Assembly (NCBI RefSeq): GCF_023896955.1
Contig: NZ_JAMHIW010000020.1
Coordinates: 50,552 to 114,551 of the forward strand
Source of the DNA: Micromonospora sp. RHAY321
GTDB taxonomy: Bacteria; Actinomycetota; Actinomycetes; Mycobacteriales; Micromonosporaceae
Direction: 5' to 3'
Length of the DNA stretch: 64,000 nucleotides
The translations under genes were made by a program, and so were the position numbers. How positions within the stretch are numbered: position 1 is the first letter of the stretch; every line of letters begins with the position of its first letter. Positions 51,566-61,409 of the stretch are shown here, one piece after another. The notes under the pieces were generated by a model. It saw only the letters and a program-made list of their open reading frames with translations. It was not told where the DNA came from and ran no database searches.

Positions 51566-51571
51566 TATTCT
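51566..51571 (+). promoter_or_regulatory. Leaderless -10 hexamer of the GT87 gene
   Basis: TATTCT ends 6 nt before ATG 51578. Confidence 0.55.
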
Positions 51572-51577
51572 CGGTCG

Positions 51578-53179
51578 ATGCGGGATCGCCGGGTGGCGCT
51601 GGCGTGGACGGCGTTCGTCGTCGTCGCGGTGGTGTCCTGTGTGCTCGTGCTGCGGCGCGAGGACCGGCTCTCCGACCTGCACATCTACTACGGCGCACTG
51701 TCCGATCTGCACGCCGGCAAGCCGCTGTACGGGTACGTGGCGGAAAACGGCGGGCCGTTCACCTACCCGCCGTTCGCCGCCCTCGTGCTGGGGCCGATCA
51801 CCGCCGTCAGCGAGGGCGTCCTGCAAGGCTTCTGGCTGGTGGCGACGTGCGCGGCGGTCGTCGCCATCGCCGCGTCGGTCGGTGTCGCGCTGACCACCCG
51901 GCGCTCCCGCCGGCCGCTCGTCGTGGCGGTCGCGGCCACGGTGCTGATGCTCTCCGCGCCGGTGCAGAGCAACCTGCGCTTCGGCCAGGTCAGCATCTTC
52001 ATCGTGCTGATGGCGCTGCTGGACGGCATGGGCGTCCTCCCACCCCGACTGCGCGGGATGCTGGTCGGTGTCGCCGCGGCGATCAAGCTGACCCCGCTGC
52101 TGTTCGTGGTCTACTTCCTCGCCGTCGGGCGCTACCGCGACGCCGGCCGCGCGGCGGCGACGTTCGTGGCCTGCGCGGGGCTCGCCGCGATCGTGCTGCC
52201 TGGCGAGAGCTGGACCTACTGGACCGAAGCCGTCCGGCAGACGTCCCGGATCGGCAACCTCGCCTCCCTGGGCAACCAGTCCCTGCACGGGGTGCTGCTG
52301 CGCGTCGGCGTCGACGAGTCGACGCTCCCCCCGCTCTGGGCCGGCCTGGTCGCGCTGATCTGCGCGGCGGCGCTGCTGCGGGCCCGGCAGTTGACACGGC
52401 AGGGCCGTCCCGGGCACGCCGCGGTGCTCGTCGGCTGCGCCACCGTGGCCGCGTCCCCGGTGTCCTGGACCCACCACCAGGTGTGGCCGGTGCTCGCCGC
52501 GATGCTGCTGATCGGCGCGTCTGGCGTCACCCGGCGGGCGGCCGGGGCGGCACTGCTCGCCGCCATGGTCGTCTCGTTGGGTGCGGTGCTCAGCCCGATC
52601 TCGACACGGCCGGGCGTGCAGTTCCTCTTCGAGAACGCCCGCGCCGTCGGCGTGTGTCTGCTGTGCCTCGTCGGCTTCGGCGGCGTCGCCGTCGCCGCCC
52701 AGCGCACGAGCAGACGACCGGCCGCCGGGCGGGCCTGGCTGCGGGTGGGCGTCACGGCCACGGTGGCGGTCGCCTTCTTCGCCGTGCAGCCGCTACCGGC
52801 CGGGGCCGACCCCACCTTCAAGGCGTACACCCTCGACGACGTGGTCAACCCGCGATACTTCTTCGTCTGCCGGGGCCCGGCCGAGTGCGCCGCCTACGCC
52901 ACCGACGCGCCGGTCACCTTCGGCACCCGCGCCGAGAAGACGAAGGTCCGGGTCAACGGTGTGGTCTCCCCGCGGGTGACCCGCCTGGAGTACTACTCGG
53001 CCCCGGGCGGCGCGCCCCGGGCCATTCCGCTGCTCGCCGCCTACCCGGGTACGCGGACGTTCTCGTTCCGGTCGGCGACCATGGCCGAGGGACGGCTCGT
53101 CGCGTACGCCTCGGACGGCCAGCCGATCGCCAGCTACGACGACGAACTCGCCGCCGCCCTCCGTACGACCACCCGCTAG
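51578..53179 (+). CDS. DUF2029/GT87 mannosyltransferase-like membrane protein
   Basis: 533 aa with about 10 membrane helices. The family segments SDLHIYYGAL, PFTYPPFAALVLGP, KLTPLLFVVYFLAVGRYR and TWTHHQVWPV-like SWTHHQVWPVLAA are present. In mycobacteria GT87 enzymes add mannose from polyprenyl-phosphate-mannose to PIM/LM, and Rv2181 lies in the corresponding locus. A soluble C-terminal domain of about 110 residues follows the last helix. ATG 51578 selected for leaderless context. Confidence 0.8.
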   Translation: MRDRRVALAWTAFVVVAVVSCVLVLRREDRLSDLHIYYGALSDLHAGKPLYGYVAENGGPFTYPPFAALVLGPITAVSEGVLQGFWLVATCAAVVAIAASVGVALTTRRSRRPLVVAVAATVLMLSAPVQSNLRFGQVSIFIVLMALLDGMGVLPPRLRGMLVGVAAAIKLTPLLFVVYFLAVGRYRDAGRAAATFVACAGLAAIVLPGESWTYWTEAVRQTSRIGNLASLGNQSLHGVLLRVGVDESTLPPLWAGLVALICAAALLRARQLTRQGRPGHAAVLVGCATVAASPVSWTHHQVWPVLAAMLLIGASGVTRRAAGAALLAAMVVSLGAVLSPISTRPGVQFLFENARAVGVCLLCLVGFGGVAVAAQRTSRRPAAGRAWLRVGVTATVAVAFFAVQPLPAGADPTFKAYTLDDVVNPRYFFVCRGPAECAAYATDAPVTFGTRAEKTKVRVNGVVSPRVTRLEYYSAPGGAPRAIPLLAAYPGTRTFSFRSATMAEGRLVAYASDGQPIASYDDELAAALRTTTR

Positions 53180-53206
53180 GCGGTCACTGGAGGGCGGCGG
53201 CGGTGT

Positions 53207-53881
53207 TCAGCGGGTGGCGGCGGCCAGGGCGGCGCGCAGCCTCTCGGCGTCGCCCGGTGCCGGGTGCTCCCAGTCGGTCGGGGAGGCGGAGTAGAGCGTC
53301 CCGTACGCCGGGGTGTCCGGCTGGTAGCGCCACCCCTCGGCGAGCGAACCGGCGTCCACCGCGTCGTAGCCGATCCGATCAAGGAAGGCCGTCACCTCGG
53401 CCTTCGCGGCGGGGTCGTCGCCGGCGATCGCGAGAGCGCTGCGGTCGGGGGCGCCGGACGGCCGGGGGAGGGCGGCCAGGCCCTTGAAGTAGATGTTGTT
53501 GAAGACCTTGACGATCCGGGCCTCCGGCAGGTGCTGCTGGAGCAGTTCGCTGCTGGTGATCTCGCCGGCGTCCAGCTCCGGGAAGTTCCCGTCGCGCTGC
53601 GGGTAGTAGTTGTTGGTGTCCATGACGACCTTGCCGACCAGCGGCTCCACGGGCACCGCCCGGTACGCCTTCAGCGGAACGCTGACCACCACGAGGTCAC
53701 CGACCTGCGCCGCGTCCTGTGCCGTGCCGGCGCTGGCGTGCGCGCCCAACTCGTTGACCAGGTCGGTGAGCGTCTCCGGGCCCCGCGAGTTGCTCAGCAC
53801 CACGTCGTAGCCGGCGGCCACCGCCAGTCGGGCCACGGTGCCGCCGATGTTGCCACTGCCGATCAGTCCCACAGTTGTCAT
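53207..53881 (-). CDS. NADPH-dependent F420 reductase-like oxidoreductase
   Basis: 224 aa. N-terminal GLIGSGNIGGTVA dinucleotide site, then LSNSRGPETL and VVSVPL, as in the coenzyme F420:NADP/NAD-binding family. The exact substrate is uncertain. ATG 53881; TGACAACTG region precedes GGGAACG. Confidence 0.8.
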   Translation of the reverse strand: MTTVGLIGSGNIGGTVARLAVAAGYDVVLSNSRGPETLTDLVNELGAHASAGTAQDAAQVGDLVVVSVPLKAYRAVPVEPLVGKVVMDTNNYYPQRDGNFPELDAGEITSSELLQQHLPEARIVKVFNNIYFKGLAALPRPSGAPDRSALAIAGDDPAAKAEVTAFLDRIGYDAVDAGSLAEGWRYQPDTPAYGTLYSASPTDWEHPAPGDAERLRAALAAATR

Positions 53882-53978
53882 GCTCGTTCCCAACTCCGTC
53901 CACCCTCGACGCATTCCCGACCGGCACGGTGGGTTATTCCGGTTGCCCGCCGTCGGTCGACTGCGCAGACTGCCGGGC

Positions 53979-54833
53979 ATGCGCTGTCTCGTCGAGGATC
54001 TCGCGACCTTCGCCGTCACGGCGGGCGCCTGGCTGCGCCGCGAGCCCGTCCTGCACAACGTACTGCTCACGCTGGTCGCCGACCGGCTCTCCGGGGACGT
54101 GCCACTCTCCGGTGACGAACGGTTCGTGCGGGTTGCCGACGGCGGCGCCACGGTGGGTGCGGTGGTGTGGACACCGCCGCGGGGGCCCCTGCTCGGTGCG
54201 GCGCCGCCGCCCGCGGCGCGGGCGCTGGCCGAGCACTTCGTCCGGGCGGCGCCGCCGCTTGTCGAGGTGCACGGCCCGGTTCCGGCAGTGGCGGAGTTCG
54301 CGCAGCGGTACGCCGAACGCGCCGGCCTGATGGCCGTACCCGGAACCGCGCAGCGGATCTTCCAACTGGACGCGGTCCGGCCGCCGACCGGCGTGCCCGG
54401 ACGCGCCCGCCCGGCAACCCTCGCGGACCGGGACCTGCTGGTCGAGTGGGCCGCCGCGTTCCTCGTCGAGACGGCGCCCGGCGGCCCGCCCGTCGACCTG
54501 TCCGGGCAGGTGGACGCCCGCCTGCCGCACGGGGACCTGCTCTGGCTCTGGGAGTGTGCCGGCGCTCCGGTCTCGACGGCCTGGCTGAGCCGGCCGGTGG
54601 CGGGCGTGGTCCGGGTCAGCGGCGTCTACACACCACCCGAGCAGCGCGGACACGGCTTTGCCAGCGGCTGCGTCGCGCACGTCAGCCAGTACGCACTGAC
54701 CGCCGGCGCGACCAGGTGCACCCTCTACACCGACCGAGCGAATCCCACCAGCACCCGCATCTACCAGACCCTCGGCTACCACCCGCTGGCGGAAGCGACC
54801 CAGTGGCGCTTCCCCGCGCCCTCCGATGTGTGA
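53979..54833 (+). CDS. GNAT-family N-acetyltransferase
   Basis: 284 aa, with a C-terminal GNAT acetyl-CoA domain: VSGVYTPPEQRGHGFASGCVAHVSQYAL and LYTDRANPTSTRIYQTLGY. The N-terminal half is less conserved. Substrate unknown. ATG 53979 with CAGACT 7 nt upstream. Confidence 0.8.
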   Translation: MRCLVEDLATFAVTAGAWLRREPVLHNVLLTLVADRLSGDVPLSGDERFVRVADGGATVGAVVWTPPRGPLLGAAPPPAARALAEHFVRAAPPLVEVHGPVPAVAEFAQRYAERAGLMAVPGTAQRIFQLDAVRPPTGVPGRARPATLADRDLLVEWAAAFLVETAPGGPPVDLSGQVDARLPHGDLLWLWECAGAPVSTAWLSRPVAGVVRVSGVYTPPEQRGHGFASGCVAHVSQYALTAGATRCTLYTDRANPTSTRIYQTLGYHPLAEATQWRFPAPSDV

Positions 54834-54858
54834 TCACCGCGGTTGAGGGCGGTGTGCG

Positions 54859-55350
54859 TCAGGTTGGGGGCAGCACCTTTTCGACGGCGGCGCGCAGGTC
54901 GTCGGCGGTGGGTTCGACCGTCGGGGCGAACCGGGCGGCGACTGTGCCGTCCGGGGCGACCAGGAACTTCTCGAAGTTCCACCGGACGTCCCCGGTGTGC
55001 CCGTCGGCGTCCGGGGTGTCCACGAGCGCCGCGTAGAGCGGGTGCCGGTCGGGGCCGTTGACGTCGACCTTCTCGGTCAACGGGAAGGTGACCCCGTAGT
55101 TGACCTGGCAGAAGTCGCTGATCTCGGCGGCGCTGCCCGGCTCCTGCCCGGCGAACTGGTTGCAGGGCACGCCGAGCACCACCAGGCCCCGGTCGGCGTA
55201 GGAGTCCGCGAGAGCCTGCAGGCCGGCGTACTGCGGGGTGAGGCCGCAGCGGGACGCGACGTTGACCACCAGCAGCGCCTTGCCCCGGTAGCGGGCCAGG
55301 TCGGCGGGGCCGCCGTTGAGGGCGTCGATCGGGATGTCGAAGACGGTCAT
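54859..55350 (-). CDS. Glutathione peroxidase-type thiol peroxidase
   Basis: 163 aa, cysteine form: peroxidatic Cys35 (NVASRCGLTPQY), Gln65 (CNQFAGQEPG) and Trp (RWNFEKF). In actinobacteria it is likely thioredoxin- or mycothiol-dependent rather than glutathione-dependent. ATG 55350. Confidence 0.9.
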   Translation of the reverse strand: MTVFDIPIDALNGGPADLARYRGKALLVVNVASRCGLTPQYAGLQALADSYADRGLVVLGVPCNQFAGQEPGSAAEISDFCQVNYGVTFPLTEKVDVNGPDRHPLYAALVDTPDADGHTGDVRWNFEKFLVAPDGTVAARFAPTVEPTADDLRAAVEKVLPPT

Positions 55351-55440
55351 GGCCCGAGGCTACGCGTCGCACCCGAGGGGCCGCTGCCGGGCGGGAGCCG
55401 TCGCACTCCACGCACCAGGAGAAATCGAAACATGCACATC

Positions 55441-55496
55441 TTGACGAAGTGATGACGCCGTGAGTACCGTCTCACCATCTCTTTTGGAAAGTTTCC
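55441..55496 (+). promoter_or_regulatory. Chitinase promoter and GGAAAGTTTCC operator
   Basis: TTGACG (55441-55446), 18 nt, TACCGT (55465-55470), followed by the 11-bp palindrome GGAAA-G-TTTCC (55486-55496) just before the chitinase start. A downstream site fits repression by roadblock. Confidence 0.55.
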
Positions 55497-55517
55497 TAAC
55501 AGTTCGGGAGACGCCTC

Positions 55518-57131
<1,614 letters not shown>

Positions 57132-57157
57132 GCCGAGGGCCGACGCACCACCCACAC

Positions 57158-57232
57158 GGCGGGGAGGGGCCCGCACCGTCCCTCCCCGCCCGTGACGTAG
57201 CGGCCCGGTCGACGCCCAGCGTCGGCCGGGCC
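57158..57232 (+). terminator. Double hairpin terminator after chitinase
   Basis: First stem GGCGGGGAGGG (57158-57168) with 57180-57190; second 14-bp stem 57198-57211 with 57219-57232 (one G-U). Confidence 0.75.
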
Positions 57233-57310
57233 GCCGGCGTTGGGCGGGTCGACCCGGATGTGGCAGACTCGCGGCTCGGCAGTTCGATGTCCCCGTCGAC
57301 GGAGGTGGCC

Positions 57311-57820
57311 ATGCGCTCGACCCACCGCAGGCTGGCCGTGACCGCCGCCGCGCTGGTGCTCCTGCCGCTCGCCCTGGCCGGTTGCGGGCTCGGCGGTGGC
57401 GGCGAGGAGCCGGCCGCCAGGCCCGATCGTGCCCCCGCCGAGGAGGCCGCCACCCGTTCCCGCGAGCGCGTGCAGGCGTACCTCGACGCGATGACCGCCA
57501 AGGACGTCGCCGCCGGCCGCAGCCAGCTCTGCGCGCTGCTGCACGACGGGTTCGACCTGAGCGCCACCGGCCCCAACGGCGACTTCGCCGACCACTTCCA
57601 GGTGCCCGAGGCGGCCATCACCGACATCCGGTCCGGCCCACGCGGCCAGGAGGTCAGCGTCTCGGTCTCGGTCACCGCCGGCAAGCGCACCGTCACCCGA
57701 CCGCTGGTGTTCACCGTCACCCGCGACGGCGGCGACTGGTGCATCGCGGGGGAGGCGCCGGGTGGTGCCCCGGCCGCCGGCGCGACGCCGACCGGCGTCG
57801 TCCCCTCGCCCGCGTCCTGA
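57311..57820 (+). CDS. Small lipoprotein (hypothetical)
   Basis: 169 aa. Basic start, hydrophobic stretch and lipobox LALAGC (Cys about residue 24), so it is lipid-anchored on the outer face. The mature part has an amphipathic RERVQAYLDAMTAKD helix and a beta-rich domain with paired Cys (LCALL...DWCIAG), similar in style to NTF2-like DUF4878-type lipoproteins. ATG 57311 with GGAGG upstream. Confidence 0.7.
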   Translation: MRSTHRRLAVTAAALVLLPLALAGCGLGGGGEEPAARPDRAPAEEAATRSRERVQAYLDAMTAKDVAAGRSQLCALLHDGFDLSATGPNGDFADHFQVPEAAITDIRSGPRGQEVSVSVSVTAGKRTVTRPLVFTVTRDGGDWCIAGEAPGGAPAAGATPTGVVPSPAS

Positions 57821-57900
57821 CCCCGCGCCGGATCTCCCACCGTGCGGAACCGTCCCCCTCGCCGCCCGGGCGTGCCCATGGTCGCCGTACGCTTTCTGTC

Positions 57901-59307
57901 ATGCGCCATGAGTGGCATCAGCTGAGCCATCCCGCCGTGAGCAGCCCGGGCCTGCAGACCAGCCGGCCGACCATCGACTCCGCCGAGGACGCGGCCCTCG
58001 GTCTGGACCGCTGGCGGGAGCTGCCCCGCGAGCAGACCCCGCCGTGGTCCGACCCGGCCACCGTCGCCGAGGTCTGCAAGGTGCTCGACACCGTGCCGTC
58101 GGTCGTCGCGCCCTACGAGGTGGACCAGCTCCGGCAGAAGCTGGCCCTGGTCTGCGAGGGCAAGGCGTTCCTGCTCCAGGGCGGTGACTGCGCCGAGACC
58201 TTCGCCGACAACACCGAGAGTCACCTGCTGGCCAACGCCCGCACGCTGCTCCAGATGGCGATCGTGCTCACCTACGGCGCGTCGCTGCCGGTCGTCAAGG
58301 TCGCCCGGGTCGCCGGGCAGTACACGAAGCCCCGCTCACTGCCCACCGACGCGCGCGGCCTGCCCGCCTACCGCGGCGACATGATCAATTCGCTGGAGGC
58401 CGATCCGGCCGCCCGGGTCGCCGACCCGCAGCGCATGATCCGGGCGTACGCCAACTCGGCGGCGGCCATGAACATGCTCCGGGCGTACCTCGCCGGAGGA
58501 CTCGCCGACCTGCACGCGGTGCACGACTGGAACAAGGGCTTCGTGAAGAACTCCCCGGCCGGGGAGCGCTACGAGGCGATCGCCCGGGAGATCGACCGGG
58601 CGCTGGCCTTCATCCGGGCCTGCGGCATGACCGACGACGAGGCCCTGCGCACCGTCACCCTCTACTGCTCCCACGAGGCGCTCGCCCTGGAGTACGACCG
58701 GGCGCTCACCCGGGTCTCCGACCGCCGGGCGTACGGCCTCTCCGGGCACTTCCTGTGGGTCGGCGAGCGCACCCGGCAGATCACCGGCGCGCACATCGAC
58801 TTCATCTCCCGGATCGCCAACCCGATCGGCGTCAAGCTCGGCCCGACCACCTCGCCGGACGAGGCGATCGAGCTGTGCGAGAAGCTCAACCCCGACAACG
58901 TCCCCGGCCGGCTCACCCTGATCAGCCGGATGGGCAACCACCGGGTGCGCGACGCCCTGCCGCCGATCGTGGCCAAGGTCACCGCGGCCGGCGCCAAGGT
59001 GGTCTGGCAGTGCGACCCGATGCACGGCAACACGCACGAGTCGTCCAACGGCTACAAGACCCGGCACTTCGACCGCATCGTCGACGAGGTGCTCGGCTAC
59101 TTCGAGGTGCACCGGGGGCTGGACACCCACCCCGGTGGCCTGCACGTCGAACTGACCGGCGAGGACGTCACCGAGTGCCTCGGTGGTGCCCAGGGCATCG
59201 AGGACCTCGACCTGCCCGACCGGTACGAAACCGCCTGCGACCCGCGACTCAACACCCAGCAGTCGTTGGAGCTGGCCTTCCTGGTGGCGGAGATGCTCCG
59301 TGGCTGA
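57901..59307 (+). CDS. aroG: Class II DAHP synthase (3-deoxy-7-phosphoheptulonate synthase)
   Basis: 468 aa, type II (AroAII). Motifs: LLQGGDCAETF, RVAGQYTKPRS, YRGDMINS, TLYCSHEALALEYDRAL, GERTRQ, KLGPTT and WQCDPMHGNTH. First step of the shikimate pathway. ATG 57901 with TACGCT 7 nt upstream, so probably leaderless. The stop overlaps the first micro-ORF of locus 2. Confidence 0.95.
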   Translation: MRHEWHQLSHPAVSSPGLQTSRPTIDSAEDAALGLDRWRELPREQTPPWSDPATVAEVCKVLDTVPSVVAPYEVDQLRQKLALVCEGKAFLLQGGDCAETFADNTESHLLANARTLLQMAIVLTYGASLPVVKVARVAGQYTKPRSLPTDARGLPAYRGDMINSLEADPAARVADPQRMIRAYANSAAAMNMLRAYLAGGLADLHAVHDWNKGFVKNSPAGERYEAIAREIDRALAFIRACGMTDDEALRTVTLYCSHEALALEYDRALTRVSDRRAYGLSGHFLWVGERTRQITGAHIDFISRIANPIGVKLGPTTSPDEAIELCEKLNPDNVPGRLTLISRMGNHRVRDALPPIVAKVTAAGAKVVWQCDPMHGNTHESSNGYKTRHFDRIVDEVLGYFEVHRGLDTHPGGLHVELTGEDVTECLGGAQGIEDLDLPDRYETACDPRLNTQQSLELAFLVAEMLRG

Positions 59308-59365
59308 CGCGAGGAGTGAGCTTGCGAGCCCCGCAGTCGGCAGCCGTAGGGATAATCGTGGCTGA
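59300..59365 (+). CDS. Micro-ORF 1 of locus 2
   Basis: 22 codons, starting MADARSELASPAVGSR. Overlaps the aroG stop by 8 nt (GTGGCTGA), and its stop overlaps the next GTG the same way. Confidence 0.45.
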   Translation: MADARSELASPAVGSRRDNRG

Positions 59366-59423
59366 CGCGAGGAGTGAGCTTGCGAGCCCCGCAGTCGGCA
59401 GCCGAAAGGACAATCGTGGCTGA
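59358..59423 (+). CDS. Micro-ORF 2 of locus 2
   Basis: 22 codons, same peptide core as micro-ORF 1. Stop overlaps the ltaE GTG by 8 nt. Confidence 0.45.
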   Translation: MADARSELASPAVGSRKDNRG

Positions 59424-60447
59424 CAATTTCGTGGACCTGCGGTCCGACACGGTGACCCGGCCGACCCCGGGCATGCGGGAGGCGATGGCCGCCGCCGAGG
59501 TCGGTGACGACGTCTACGGCGAGGACCCGACCGTCAACGCGCTGGAGACCGAGGTCGCCGCGCTGTTCGGGCACGAGGCGGCGCTGTTCGCCCCGAGCGG
59601 GTCGATGGCCAACCAGATCGCCCTGCAACTGCTGGTCCCGCCCGGCGACGAATTGCTCTGCGACGCCGACGCGCACGTCGTCACGTACGAGATCGGCGCC
59701 GCGGCCGCGTACGGCGGGATCTCCTCGCGGACCTGGCCTGCCGTCGGCGCGGACATCGACCCGGAGACGGTCGCCGGGATGATCCGGCCGGACGGCTATT
59801 TCGCCGTCCCCACCCGGGCGATCGCCGTCGAGCAGACCCACAACCGGGGCGGTGGCGGGGTGATCCCGCTGTCCACGCTGCGGGAGCTGCGCCGGGTCTC
59901 CGACGACGCGGGGGTCGCGCTGCACTGCGACGGCGCCCGGATCTGGCACGCGCACGTCGCCGACGGGGTGCCCCTGATCGAGTACGGCCGGCTCTTCGAC
60001 ACGTTGTCGGTCTGCCTCTCCAAGGGCCTCGGTGCACCGGTCGGCTCGCTGGTGGTGGGCAGCAGGGACAAGATCGAACGCGCCCGGCTGATCCGCAAGC
60101 GGATGGGCGGCGGCATGCGTCAGGCCGGCATCCTCGCCGCCGCCGGCCGGTACGCGCTCGCGCACCACGTCGACCGGCTGGCCGAGGACCACGCCAAGGC
60201 CGCCCGGCTCGCCGAGGCGGTCGCGCCGTTCGGCGTGCTCGCCACCACGGTCCGCACCAACCTGGTCCCGCTGGACCTCACCAAGCACGCGCTGGACGCG
60301 CGCTCCCTGGCCGCCGCCGCGCGCGCCGAGGGCGTCCTGATCTCGGTGCTCGGCCCGCGTACCGCCCGCCTGGTCACCCACCTGGACCTCGACGACGCCG
60401 GCATCGACCGCGCCACCAAGGTCCTGACCAAGGTCCTCTCCGCCTGA
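59416..60447 (+). CDS. ltaE: Low-specificity L-threonine aldolase
   Basis: 343 aa PLP enzyme (fold type I). Reads VDLRSDTVTRPTPGM, GSMANQIAL, EQTHNRGGGGVIP, HCDGARIWHA and the PLP lysine in SVCLSKGLGAPVGS (Lys203). Cleaves threonine to glycine and acetaldehyde. GTG 59416 with AAAGGA 5 nt upstream, in the last repeat unit. Confidence 0.9.
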   Translation: MADNFVDLRSDTVTRPTPGMREAMAAAEVGDDVYGEDPTVNALETEVAALFGHEAALFAPSGSMANQIALQLLVPPGDELLCDADAHVVTYEIGAAAAYGGISSRTWPAVGADIDPETVAGMIRPDGYFAVPTRAIAVEQTHNRGGGGVIPLSTLRELRRVSDDAGVALHCDGARIWHAHVADGVPLIEYGRLFDTLSVCLSKGLGAPVGSLVVGSRDKIERARLIRKRMGGGMRQAGILAAAGRYALAHHVDRLAEDHAKAARLAEAVAPFGVLATTVRTNLVPLDLTKHALDARSLAAAARAEGVLISVLGPRTARLVTHLDLDDAGIDRATKVLTKVLSA

Positions 60448-60473
60448 TCCCCCCGCCCCCCGCACTGCCTGGA

Positions 60474-60531
60474 TTGATCAAGAGGTTTGCGTCAGGTTCC
60501 GGTCTCCGGATGACGCAAACCTCTTGATCAA
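60474..60531. repeat. Large palindrome with 21-bp perfect arms
   Basis: Arms 60474-60494 and 60511-60531 are perfectly complementary, 16-nt centre that itself pairs (TCCGG/CCGGA). Far less GC-rich than its surroundings. Lies between convergent ltaE and nfo; may be a terminator or a REP/MITE-like repeat. Confidence 0.8.
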
Positions 60532-60541
60532 CAGGGTGGAT

Positions 60542-61408
60542 TTAGGGGCGGAGGCGGGTGAGGGTGGCGATGTCGGCGGCGTGGCCGAGCTGCTTCTCGC
60601 TGGGGGTCTCCACGACGATCGGGACGCCGGCGGTGGCCGGGTGGGCCATCAGCTCGGCGAAGGCGGGCTCGCCGATGGTGCCCTTGCCGATGTTCTCGTG
60701 CCGGTCCCGGGTGGAGCCGCACAGGTCCTTCGAGTCGTTGGCGTGCACCAGCCGCAGCCGGTCCGCTCCCACCGTGGCCACCAGCGTGTCCAGGGTCGCC
60801 GTCATCCCGCCCTCGGCGGCCAGGTCGTGCCCGGCGGCCCAGGCGTGGCAGGTGTCGAAGCACACCCCCAGCATGGGGTGCCGGTCCACCGCGTCCAGGT
60901 ACGGCCCGAGCTGCTCCACCCGGGAGGCGAGCGACCGCCCGCCGCCCGCGCTCGGTTCGACCAGCAGCATCGGCCCGCCGACCTCGGCGGCCCAGTCCAG
61001 CAGCGGCAGCAGCTCCTGGCGGACCTGCCGCATCGCCGCCTCGGCGTACCCCTCGTCGACGGAACTGCCCGCGTGGAACACCACCGCCCGGGCGCCGATC
61101 GCGACGCCCCGACGCAGCGCGTGCGCCAGCGTCTGCGTCGACCGCTCGACGGTGGCCGGTGTGGGCGAGCCCAGGTTGACCAGCAGCGAGGCGTGGATGA
61201 AGGCGGGGATGCCCCGCTCGGCGCAACCGTCGCGGAACAGCGCGTCCTGCGCCGGGTCGCCGGCGGGCAGCGCCCAGCCCCGCGAGTTGGAGACGTAGAC
61301 CTGCACCACCTCGGCGCTGGTCGCGTCGGCGTACGGCAGGGCGGCCTTGGCCAGCCCTCCGGAGGTGGAGGTGTGCGTGCCGACAGGTCGGGAGTGGGTC
61401 ACCGGCAT
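60542..61408 (-). CDS. nfo: Endonuclease IV (AP endonuclease)
   Basis: 288 aa. TIM-barrel signatures with metal ligands: VVFHAGSS, VEPSAGGG, CFDTCHAWAAGHDL, LVHANDSK and DRHENIGKGTIG, VETPS. Repairs abasic sites. ATG 61408 sits one base after the pknL stop (TGAGATG), so translation is tightly coupled to the kinase gene. Confidence 0.9.
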   Translation of the reverse strand: MPVTHSRPVGTHTSTSGGLAKAALPYADATSAEVVQVYVSNSRGWALPAGDPAQDALFRDGCAERGIPAFIHASLLVNLGSPTPATVERSTQTLAHALRRGVAIGARAVVFHAGSSVDEGYAEAAMRQVRQELLPLLDWAAEVGGPMLLVEPSAGGGRSLASRVEQLGPYLDAVDRHPMLGVCFDTCHAWAAGHDLAAEGGMTATLDTLVATVGADRLRLVHANDSKDLCGSTRDRHENIGKGTIGEPAFAELMAHPATAGVPIVVETPSEKQLGHAADIATLTRLRP

Positions 61409-61409
61409 C

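Larger units (their letters stand above)
59299..59424 (+). repeat. Tandem 58-bp repeat carrying coupled micro-ORFs (locus 2)
   Basis: CGTGGCTGAC occurs at 59299, 59357 and 59415, 58 bp apart, with two 48-bp inserts (59309-59356 and 59367-59414) that differ at three bases and share the GAGTGAGCTTGCGAGCCCC core with locus 1 (31731-31842). Confidence 0.9.

Noticed and set aside
59374..59415. ATG-like upstream start for ltaE inside the repeat
   Set aside because: GTG 59416 has the ribosome site and begins the family N-terminus; the upstream part belongs to the micro-ORF.
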